Source: Halarsenatibacter sp964630835 (lineage in GTDB: Bacteria > Bacillota > Halanaerobiia > Halanaerobiales > Halarsenatibacteraceae). Taken from it: DNA of 7,570 nucleotides. The DNA is taken from positions 1 to 7,570 of the forward strand of contig CAZVZM010000084.1 of NCBI GenBank assembly GCA_964630835.1, written 5' to 3'. This document shows positions 1-4,988 of the stretch, in pieces; within the stretch, counting starts at the first letter, position 1, and every line of letters begins with the position of its first letter. The notes below the pieces were generated by a model. The model was not told the DNA's origin. It did no database searches and was given only the letters and a program-made list of their open reading frames with translations. The translations under genes and the position numbers were made by a program.

Positions 1-392
1 GTAAGCTCCTCGGGCATATCGGGCTCAACATCTTCGATCATTCTTTCAACTATGGCCACAACATCCTCTGCCTGACCTGCTGTGAGTCCTTCTTCCAGCT
101 CTGCTATATCGTCTTCTAAATACATTATATCGGCATCTATCATATCCAGTTCTTCATTGATGTTATCCAGCGCTCGCTGAACCATCATGGCCATTTCATA
201 GCGAGTTATAGTTTCATCGCCTTTGTACTCGCCATCAGGATAACCTTCAACTATACCTGCGGCAACCAGTACTTCAACGGCCTCATAGGCCCAGTGATCT
301 TCATCTACATCCGGAAAACTATCTCCCTGAACTGCTGGAGCAGCTATAGCCACTACAAGCAGCAGAGCAACTACTACTGTAAGCTTTCTCAT
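1..392 (-). CDS. SLH-domain outer-membrane protein, OmpM-like porin, N-terminal part
   Basis: The first 130 codons of a gene that runs off the left edge. Residues 1-20 are a signal peptide (Arg2-Lys3, hydrophobic core 4-18, A-P-A cleavage motif at 18-20). Residues 26-75 form one S-layer homology domain: it opens FPDVDEDHWAYEAVEVL, continues GIVEGYPDG at 46-54, and ends with ITRYEMA at 62-68. Residues 76-101 are an acidic heptad-like segment (INEELDMIDADI...), probably coiled coil. In the OmpM family of diderm Firmicutes, an SLH domain binds cell-wall polymers, a coiled coil crosses the periplasm, and a C-terminal beta-barrel sits in the outer membrane. The barrel would lie outside this window, so the porin assignment is inferred from the N-terminal layout and the LPS-gene neighbourhood. 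The ATG at 392 is chosen because AAGGGGG lies 8 nt upstream and the signal peptide starts there. An S-layer or other SLH protein remains possible. Confidence 0.82.
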   Translation of the reverse strand, partial: MRKLTVVVALLLVVAIAAPAVQGDSFPDVDEDHWAYEAVEVLVAAGIVEGYPDGEYKGDETITRYEMAMMVQRALDNINEELDMIDADIMYLEDDIAELEEGLTAGQAEDVVAIVERMIEDVEPDMPEEL

Positions 393-400
393 TAACGAAT

Positions 401-407
401 CCCCCTT
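401..407 (-). promoter_or_regulatory. ribosome binding site of the SLH/OmpM-like gene
   Basis: AAGGGGG on the minus strand, 8 nt before the ATG at 392. It fixes this start against an in-frame ATG 39 codons upstream (509), which has GGGAGG directly abutting it and no spacer. Confidence 0.75.
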
Positions 408-525
408 GGTTTCATTTGGTTTGTCTCTTTTTAATTGAATTGATCCTGTTCTATCCAACCACTGCCTCTCCTCGGGGGAATTGGTAGATGAGTTTCCTTG
501 TTTCCTCATCCTCCCTCTTCCCTGG

Positions 526-565
526 GTCAGCAGATGGCCTCAAATAGAACCCTATCATCTCTGAC
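526..565 (-). other. bulged hairpin with nested stem in the SLH-gene leader
   Basis: On the minus strand GTCAGAGATG (565-556) pairs with CATCTGCTGAC (536-526) to give 10 base pairs with one bulged G. Directly inside the 5' arm lies a second small stem, ATAG-ggtt-CTAT (555-544). The structure follows the orphan Shine-Dalgarno sequence by about 20 nt. No U-run follows, so it is not a standard terminator. GGGTTC in the inner loop is also complementary to GAACCC next to that sequence (587-582), allowing an alternative fold. Confidence 0.5.
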
Positions 566-585
566 GCCCTCGCGGTCCCGGGGGT

Positions 586-598
586 TCACCTCCTTTCT
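586..598 (-). promoter_or_regulatory. orphan extended Shine-Dalgarno sequence (STAB-SD-like)
   Basis: The minus strand reads AGAAAGGAGGTGA, a 13-nt perfect complement to the usual 16S rRNA 3' tail. No ATG, GTG or TTG follows within normal spacing; the next ATG is at 558, about 27 nt on. Bacillus cry3A-type leaders carry a similar start-less GAAAGGAGG (STAB-SD) that binds 30S subunits and protects the mRNA from 5' exonuclease. The same role here is inferred from sequence and position only. Confidence 0.5.
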
Positions 599-653
599 TC
601 CGCAGTTTAGGCACGAGATGATAAGACTTTTGTCAGCTGTACTCTAACTGAGA

Positions 654-680
654 TGACTGAAGAATCCGCAGCATCAGTCA
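654..680 (-). other. hairpin in the SLH-gene leader
   Basis: TGACTGA and TCAGTCA are perfect 7-nt inverted arms around a 13-nt loop. The stem can grow by three pairs if G-U wobbles are allowed. No U-tract follows, so it is not an intrinsic terminator. It would sit about 140 nt into the transcript. Confidence 0.45.
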
Positions 681-775
681 CCCGATGTAAACCAAAGCAA
701 TATTAAAGAGTCCATTTCTTCAAAATCCAGTTAGTGACCACAAAAAACCCGCAAAATTTATGTAGAGCTGTTAAA

Positions 776-793
776 TTGTAATTTTTGTAATTT
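776..793 (-). repeat. 9-nt perfect tandem repeat just downstream of the promoter
   Basis: AAATTACAA occurs twice head to tail on the minus strand, in the early transcribed leader about 30 nt after the predicted transcription start. It may be a slippage duplication or part of a regulator site; nothing in the sequence decides between these. Confidence 0.5.
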
Positions 794-827
794 AGGAGAT
801 ACATTTTTCGCATGAAATCCAGTATTA

Positions 828-856
828 ATTATAACACAGCTTGAGGATTTTGTGAA
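828..856 (-). promoter_or_regulatory. sigma-70 promoter for the SLH/OmpM-like gene
   Basis: On the minus strand a -35 box TTCACA (856-851, 5 of 6 to TTGACA) and a perfect -10 box TATAAT (833-828) are separated by exactly 17 nt. Transcription would start near 821. It lies just past the end of the RuvX-like gene and points at the SLH gene, consistent with strong separate expression of an abundant envelope protein. Confidence 0.75.
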
Positions 857-901
857 GGGCATAAGGCCCATTTTCTATTCTTTTTTACCATTTTCCCGGC
901 C

Positions 902-1381
902 TTACTGCTCCTTCAGCTCATTCTCAGCTTCTTTTTTGTCCTCCAGAAATCTTCTCCCCAGCACTGCTGCGGCATAATCATCCACCGGCTCCCGGGGACG
1001 CCAGCTTATAAATCGGGATAATAACCTGCGGCCAGCTCCTGCCTGAGTTTTAAAATAAAGTCCTGCCGCCTCCGTGCTGGTATCCTTTTCATCAACAATT
1101 TTGATCTGGCAGTCATCAATTTCCCCGGTTTCTCCAATCAGAGACCGAAGCTCTCCGGCCAGATGGCAGCATCCGGTGCCATCACCGATAACTATATAAT
1201 CCGGACAGCGGCGGGATAAAATTTCCTTTGCCGTCTCCTGAAATTCCGATCTGAGGAAAATTTTACGCTCCAGTATATCTCCAGACCGGCTTAAAAGAGC
1301 CATACCCACCTTTTCCCTGCCGGGATCAAGGGAAAGAACGCTAACAGCTTCAGAGGTTCCCGACTCCTCCTCAGGCATCAT
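902..1381 (-). CDS. RuvX/YqgF-like RNase H-fold protein
   Basis: About 159 residues of the RuvC/YqgF-type resolvase fold. LSLDPGREKVGMAL (16-29) matches the first strand with its catalytic Asp19. YIVIGDGTG (62-70) matches the second motif and resembles the version in YqgF and Tex proteins. VDEKDTSTEAA (96-106) supplies Asp97-Glu98, like the DER/T motif. VDDYAAAVLGRRFL (133-146) supplies the last acidic pair, Asp134-Asp135. The acidic set looks intact, so metal-dependent nuclease activity is possible. Family members act on pre-16S rRNA ends or on DNA junctions; this one is divergent and its substrate is unknown. It has no export signal, so it is cytosolic. The ATGs at 1381 and 1378 overlap the end of the DUF3084 gene and have GAGGTGG upstream, so translation is probably coupled. 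A TTG start at 1417 is possible but has a poorer ribosome site. It is unlikely to be the genome's main ruvX, given its divergence and odd partner. Confidence 0.75.
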   Translation of the reverse strand: MMPEEESGTSEAVSVLSLDPGREKVGMALLSRSGDILERKIFLRSEFQETAKEILSRRCPDYIVIGDGTGCCHLAGELRSLIGETGEIDDCQIKIVDEKDTSTEAAGLYFKTQAGAGRRLLSRFISWRPREPVDDYAAAVLGRRFLEDKKEAENELKEQ

Positions 1382-2624
1382 CACCCACCTCATCCTCATC
1401 TGCTTCTTCGGATCCAAAATCTATCCGCTCTGCCCGGGCCTCATCATCTGCAGCGTCTACAAGCTCAAAGGCAATGTTATCGCTCAATCTATCGCTCCGC
1501 CAAATATCCTCTCTGGCTTCTACCCGCACCTCCACTTCGCTATCATACTCCTCAATATCACTTACCAGCTGATAAAAATTGACAAAATCAAGGCTGCCCA
1601 CTGTACCATCCATATCCCGCAGCATACCCTCTTCTGTAGCTTTGCGATTAACCTCGGCCAAAAGATCACGCAGTTTGCTATCTATGCTGGAGGTGCCGCT
1701 GTTGCCATCAATTTTGCCCGAAGCTATTTCTTCTCCTTTATCATATATAACATAGTTGCGATTTAAATGCAAATCAGCCCGCAGTCTGTCATGACGGGGA
1801 ACATTTACCCGTGAGGCCAGACTTATAATCATCCGCTCCCCTCTCTCAAGATTGTAAAGCAGCTGAGCTGCATGCAATATATCCTCGGTCTGCAGATGCA
1901 GGGCCATGCCGGTATCCTCATCCCTCTCTATGGGACGTTGGGAGGCGGCTTCATTAGCCCCGGAGAGAAATTCATTTAAATCCTCTATGATCTCTTCTTC
2001 TCTGCGGCCCCCCTCGATAACTGCAGAATATACTATCTCTCCCCGGCGGTAAACAATATCCTCATCCATGAAATAAACCAGCTGATCTCTGGCTTCTTCC
2101 AGGTCATCATGAACTGCGGCCAGCTCCTCGTTAAGTTCATCCAGGCGAGCTTCCAGTTCATCGCGCTCTCCCCGGAGGTCTTCCACCATACTTTCCAGCT
2201 CATCCCGCTCTCCTTCCAGTTCATCCCGACTGGCCAGCAGATCATCCCGTTCTCTCTCAAGTTCATCACGCTGCTTTTTTAGATCATCACGCTCTACTTC
2301 AAGCTCCCTGCGCTGTTCCTCTATCTCCTCAAGCTCACGCGTGCGCTCGGCCAGGCGGGCATCCAGCGTATTCAGCCGCTCCATTACTTCGTTAATATTA
2401 AATAACGCCTGGCGCAGTCCGGAGTACACCGACAGCAGTATAAATATCGATAATGCTGCAATTATCATACCGGTAACCACAGTGATGATCATGGAGGAAT
2501 ACCGGGGCCTTAAACCGAAGATGGAGACGCGTTTTTTACCCATCTTCATACCCAGTTGATCGCCGATATATGCAATCATACCAGATATAATTATCAGCAT
2601 AAGGATAAGGACAAAAGCATACAT
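1371..2624 (-). CDS. DUF3084-family membrane protein with long coiled coil
   Basis: A 417-residue protein. Residues 2-20 and 44-67 are membrane helices. The loop between them carries the most recognisable family signature, GDQLGMKMGKKR and FGLRPRYSS (21-44); its many Lys/Arg place it in the cytoplasm. That puts everything after residue 68 outside the membrane, in the periplasm of a diderm. Residues 73-185 are a highly charged coiled coil with a strict seven-residue pattern. A globular domain follows (about 186-390), then a very acidic tail ending DEDEVGDDA. The ATG at 2624 follows AAGGCGGTGAT by about 5 nt. The last codons overlap the RuvX-like gene. No biochemical function is known to me for DUF3084. 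Its place beside the LPS-transport genes suggests an envelope role such as spacing the membranes or assisting LptF/G; this is inference. Confidence 0.8.
   Translation of the reverse strand: MYAFVLILMLIIISGMIAYIGDQLGMKMGKKRVSIFGLRPRYSSMIITVVTGMIIAALSIFILLSVYSGLRQALFNINEVMERLNTLDARLAERTRELEEIEEQRRELEVERDDLKKQRDELERERDDLLASRDELEGERDELESMVEDLRGERDELEARLDELNEELAAVHDDLEEARDQLVYFMDEDIVYRRGEIVYSAVIEGGRREEEIIEDLNEFLSGANEAASQRPIERDEDTGMALHLQTEDILHAAQLLYNLERGERMIISLASRVNVPRHDRLRADLHLNRNYVIYDKGEEIASGKIDGNSGTSSIDSKLRDLLAEVNRKATEEGMLRDMDGTVGSLDFVNFYQLVSDIEEYDSEVEVRVEAREDIWRSDRLSDNIAFELVDAADDEARAERIDFGSEEADEDEVGDDA
2127..2294 (-). repeat. heptad-encoding 21-bp repeat tract in the DUF3084 gene
   Basis: Eight successive seven-residue units (residues 111-166) vary around E-R-D-[DE]-L-x-x, for example ERDDLKK, QRDELER, SRDELEG and ERDELES. 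At DNA level these are imperfect 21-bp repeats with recurring CGTGATGA or CGGGATGA cores. Such a tract could change length by recombination in 21-bp steps without breaking the frame, adding or removing about 1 nm of coiled coil each time. Confidence 0.7.
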
Positions 2625-2906
2625 GGAGCATCACCGCCTTCAAAATTAAATAAATAAAATGGAACATCATGATAGCTCTAAATATTTCTAAATAATCAAT
2701 TCTTTATTCGCTAAATTTCGAGCAAAAATCCAGGGTAAAAATTTGTGTCTCTTCTTTCAAAATTTAGTCTTGTAAAGACACTATATAAAAGATATTACTG
2801 CTTAACTCTTTTAAAGAAGATATGAGCTGGAAGCTATGAGGCGAAGTGACACTCGAAATTTTTCGAAGCCTGAGTCAGGTCCATGGCCCAAAAATCTTCT
2901 CCACTT
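2625..2906 (-). other. AT-rich gap between the lptF/G gene and the DUF3084 gene
   Basis: No gene was found in these 282 nt. Small symmetrical elements are present: CCTGA-C-TCAGG (2869-2879), a weak TCGAAA/TTTCGA stem (2853-2866), GTCTT-gta-AAGAC (2767-2779), and the outer arms TCTTCTTT/AAAGAAGA (2750-2757 and 2813-2820). None has the GC stem plus U-run of an intrinsic terminator on the minus strand. A weak promoter-like pair, TTGATT and TATCAT with a 19-nt gap, lies near 2670-2700. The gap suggests the DUF3084 pair may be transcribed separately from lptF/G. Confidence 0.4.
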
Positions 2907-4010
2907 CTAATTTTGCCCCAGGCGATAGAGCATAATCAGGCCGATGGTAAGAAACAGCAGATTTTGCCCCCAGGCTCCCAGCCAGGGCGGTAGAGTCCCC
3001 TGGCTCCCCAGAGCATCTCCTACGGTCATAAGTCCGTAATATATGAAAATGATTACCACACTTAAACCCATGCCGGTCGCGGAGCTTCCTCCCCGGTGCT
3101 GTCTCCTCAAACCCAGGGGAGCAGCCAGAAGCGCAAATATAAAGCTGGCGAAGGGTATGGATAAATTTTGATGCCAGATAACTCGTTCCTCCAGGGCCTC
3201 GCGCCCCTGATTTCGAAGGACCTCAATGTGATGATAGAGCTCGCGCATGTTCATCTCATCCGGATCCCTATCAAGATCGGCCAGAGCCTCGGGATCGCCA
3301 ATATCTGCCCGGATTACATACTCCTCAAACTCCAGCTTGGGCAGTCTCTCTCCCACCTGCATCTCGTAGAGACTTCCCGCATAAAATTCCCAGTCATCGT
3401 TTCGCCAGACCGCCCGCTCGGCTTCGATCAATACATGAGGCTTTCCCCGGTCAAACTCCTGTAATATTACATCTGTCATCTCACCGCTGTCCGCATCAAA
3501 ATATCCGGAATAGAGAACGAAATCGGGGCCTCCGTGCTCACCGTCCAGTGGAGTGAGGAAAAAATTGCTCTGGCTGCGGGGCATTTCCTCTCCAGTCTTG
3601 ATGCGATATTCTTCACGGGCAAAGCGATAATTGGTCTCCGGCACAACAAATTCATTTATAAATATAGCTCCCAGACTTACGGTCAGACCTATAATAAGAG
3701 CGGGGACTACAATCTTTCGCAGGCTGAAACCCCCGGCCCTCAAAGCGGTTACTTCATTGTCACCGGCCAGGCGGCTGTAGCCCAGTATAGTGGAAAGCAG
3801 CGCCGCCATGGGAAATGTATACACTATTACCTGAGGTAGAGACAGCAAAAACAGCTCAATAAGTTTAAAGATGCTGATATCGAAGCTGGCATAGAGATCG
3901 GCCAGCTGAAATAAAATATCTATTCCCACAAATATTGCTGTGAAGGCTGCCACACCAAATATGAAGGGCTGTATCAATTCTTTCAGTATATATCGAAAAT
4001 ATAATTTCAT
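2907..4010 (-). CDS. lptF: LPS export permease, LptF/LptG family (YjgP/YjgQ)
   Basis: Inner-membrane subunit of the LptB2FG transporter, which pulls LPS out of the inner membrane and passes it to LptC. The 367-residue product matches the usual 360-370. It opens MKLYFRYILKEL, the typical family start. Three helices lie at about 14-34, 50-72 and 96-118, followed by a periplasmic beta-jellyroll region (about 120-265). Three more helices follow: IPFASFIFALLAAPLGL, GLSVVIIFIYYGLMTVG and NLLFLTIGLIMLY. The segment GDNEVTALRAGG after the second helix corresponds to the coupling helix that contacts LptB. The ATG at 4010 is preferred because the family alignment begins there and GGGGTG lies just upstream; a GTG at 4031 would add seven residues. 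The sequence alone does not decide between LptF and LptG. It has its own promoter (4132-4140). Confidence 0.9.
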   Translation of the reverse strand: MKLYFRYILKELIQPFIFGVAAFTAIFVGIDILFQLADLYASFDISIFKLIELFLLSLPQVIVYTFPMAALLSTILGYSRLAGDNEVTALRAGGFSLRKIVVPALIIGLTVSLGAIFINEFVVPETNYRFAREEYRIKTGEEMPRSQSNFFLTPLDGEHGGPDFVLYSGYFDADSGEMTDVILQEFDRGKPHVLIEAERAVWRNDDWEFYAGSLYEMQVGERLPKLEFEEYVIRADIGDPEALADLDRDPDEMNMRELYHHIEVLRNQGREALEERVIWHQNLSIPFASFIFALLAAPLGLRRQHRGGSSATGMGLSVVIIFIYYGLMTVGDALGSQGTLPPWLGAWGQNLLFLTIGLIMLYRLGQN

Positions 4011-4037
4011 GGCACACCCCATACCCTGCACCGGTAC

Positions 4038-4072
4038 AGCCTGACCGATCTGATTTTATAAGCATGACCGAT
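4038..4072 (-). repeat. direct repeat in the lptF/G leader, possible operator
   Basis: Two 12-nt copies on the minus strand, ATCGGTCATGCT (4072-4061) and ATCGGTCAGGCT (4049-4038), differ at one base. They start 23 bp apart, about two helical turns, which places them on the same face of the DNA. They lie between the predicted transcription start (near 4125) and the gene start. A regulator site is plausible but unproven. Confidence 0.45.
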
Positions 4073-4131
4073 ACAATTAACATCCACTAACATCTACACT
4101 GCTGTCACGCAATAGACCTGTATCATCTATG

Positions 4132-4140
4132 ATTATAGCA
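4132..4140 (-). promoter_or_regulatory. extended -10 promoter for the lptF/G gene
   Basis: The minus strand reads TGCTATAAT: a perfect TATAAT (4137-4132) with the TGn extension (4140-4138). The -35 position at 17-nt spacing is TTTTGG, a poor match, which is normal for extended -10 promoters. The start would be near 4125, giving a leader of about 115 nt that contains the 12-nt direct repeat. Confidence 0.6.
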
Positions 4141-4169
4141 TATTTATTTCCTATCCAAAAACTCAGAGA

Positions 4170-4207
4170 GGGCCTTTTTTGTTGGGCCGGTTTTTTTGTT
4201 TGTCCGG
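4170..4207. repeat. short GC-block / T-tract repeats between lptB and lptF/G
   Basis: On the plus strand, GGGCC followed by six T and GTT is repeated as GGGCCGG followed by seven T and GTTTG, then TCCGGTTT. The GGCC and CCGG blocks are self-complementary and could form two weak 4-bp stems. The T-runs lie on the plus strand, the wrong side for ending lptB transcription, so I do not call a terminator. Confidence 0.35.
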
Positions 4208-4210
4208 TTT

Positions 4211-4248
4211 ATGCGTTTTTATATATCCACCCGCTCTTATAAACGCAT
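4211..4248 (-). other. inverted repeat after lptB
   Basis: ATGCGTTT and AAACGCAT form perfect 8-nt arms around a 22-nt loop, starting 9 nt after the lptB stop codon. Three more pairs (ATA/TAT) are possible across a two-base bulge. No U-run follows on the minus strand, so it may be a 3'-end protecting or processing hairpin rather than an intrinsic terminator. Confidence 0.45.
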
Positions 4249-4257
4249 CGAAAACGG

Positions 4258-4974
4258 TCACATGCGAAAACGATCCCCCAGATAAAATTCGCGGGCCACT
4301 TCGCTGTCAGCAACCTCATCGGAGGTGCCCGAAAGCAGTATCTCGCCTTCATGCATTATATATGAACGATCGGTGGTGGAGAGTGTTTCCCTTACGCTGT
4401 GGTCGGTGACGAGAACACCCAGTCCCTTGCTTTTAAGATATTTTATTATATCCTGGATATCGTTAACAGCAATGGGGTCCACTCCCGAAAAGGGTTCATC
4501 GAGAAGTATAAAGGAGGGATCGGTGGTAAGAGCCCGTGCAATCTCAACCCGTCGCCTTTCCCCTCCGGAGAGCTGATATCCCAGCCGGTCGGATATTTTT
4601 TTAATGCCAAACTCATCCAGCAGCTCATCCGCCCGGTCTTCAGCCTCCTCCTGACTCATATCCTGCCCCTCAAGTATGGTCAGAAGGTTATTGCGCACGG
4701 ACATCTTGCGAAAGACAGAGGCCTCCTGGGCCAGATAGCCTATGCCCATTCTGGCTCTTTTATTCATGGGCAGAGAGGTGATATCCTCACCATCGAGAAA
4801 AATATTTCCTTCATCTGGATGGATAAGACCCACAATCATATAAAATGTTGTTGTCTTGCCGGCCCCATTCGGTCCCAGCAGGCCGACAATTTCACCGCGG
4901 TTGACCTCCAGATCCACCCGGTCGGCAGCGGTTAATTTTCCGTAATTTTTAACTAAATCTTCAGTTTCCAGCAC
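4258..4974 (-). CDS. lptB: LPS export ABC transporter ATP-binding protein LptB
   Basis: Cytoplasmic ATPase that powers LPS extraction as a dimer bound to the LptF/G permeases. The 238 residues match the usual length of about 240. All motor motifs are present: Walker A GPNGAGKTT (34-42), Q-loop YLAQEAS with Gln83, signature LSGGE (135-139), Walker B FILLDE (155-160), D-loop SGVD (163-166) and switch His192. Stretches such as TTFYMIVGLIHPDEG and PMNKRARMGIGYL are characteristic of LptB rather than other ABC ATPases. The Q-loop region has YLAQ where YLPQ is common, a mild change. The start is GTG at 4974; AGGAGG lies about 10 nt upstream and overlaps the end of lptA, so the two genes are co-transcribed. 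Confidence 0.95.
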   Translation of the reverse strand: MLETEDLVKNYGKLTAADRVDLEVNRGEIVGLLGPNGAGKTTTFYMIVGLIHPDEGNIFLDGEDITSLPMNKRARMGIGYLAQEASVFRKMSVRNNLLTILEGQDMSQEEAEDRADELLDEFGIKKISDRLGYQLSGGERRRVEIARALTTDPSFILLDEPFSGVDPIAVNDIQDIIKYLKSKGLGVLVTDHSVRETLSTTDRSYIMHEGEILLSGTSDEVADSEVAREFYLGDRFRM

Positions 4975-4988
4975 TATTGGGCGGCCTC

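Larger units (their letters stand above)
393..901 (-). other. non-coding region and long 5' leader of the SLH/OmpM-like gene
   Basis: This 509-nt stretch holds no convincing gene. Read on the minus strand it contains, in order: a small GGGC-cttat-GCCC stem (857-869) without a following U-tract, so a poor terminator for the upstream gene; a sigma-70 promoter (828-856); a 9-nt tandem repeat (776-793); a hairpin (654-680); a 13-nt extended Shine-Dalgarno sequence (586-598); a bulged hairpin with a nested stem (526-565); and the ribosome site of the SLH gene (401-407). If transcription starts near 821 the untranslated leader is about 430 nt, long for a bacterial gene. The part from 600 to 820 is AT-rich; the part from 480 to 600 is clearly richer in GC. 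Confidence 0.6.

Noticed and set aside
393..509. In-frame N-terminal extension of the SLH gene from an ATG at 509
   Set aside because: It would put 39 polar residues before a perfect signal peptide. The ATG has its GGGAGG with no spacer, whereas the ATG at 392 has a properly placed ribosome site.
571..580. T-box-like motif: the minus strand reads CGGGACCGCG, close to the T-box core UGGNACCGCG
   Set aside because: The first U is replaced by C, which breaks pairing to the tRNA CCA end. No clear stem I/AGUA arrangement or downstream terminator was found, and the gene is not an aminoacyl-tRNA synthetase or amino-acid gene. An Rfam RF00230 scan would settle it.
857..869. GGGC-cttat-GCCC stem after the RuvX-like gene as a terminator
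   Set aside because: Only four base pairs and followed by TTCAC rather than a U-run. It also abuts the -35 box.
2033..2269. Second minus-strand frame inside the DUF3084 coiled coil (Trp/Met-rich peptide)
   Set aside because: A frame-shifted reading of the 21-bp repeats. Its composition, with recurring NWK and SWK units, is an artefact of the heptad codons.
2341..2559. Plus-strand open frames lying opposite the DUF3084, LptF/G, LptB, LptA and LpxB genes
   Set aside because: They are the complements of well-supported genes, carry no recognisable domains or ribosome sites, and exist because of the codon bias of the real genes.
4010..4031. GTG start at 4031 for lptF/G
   Set aside because: It adds seven residues (MQGMGCA) not typical of the family, whose members begin at the MK-RYI motif found at 4010.
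4170..4200. Intrinsic terminator of lptB
   Set aside because: The T-runs are on the plus strand; on the minus strand they read as A-runs, so they cannot serve as the U-tract.
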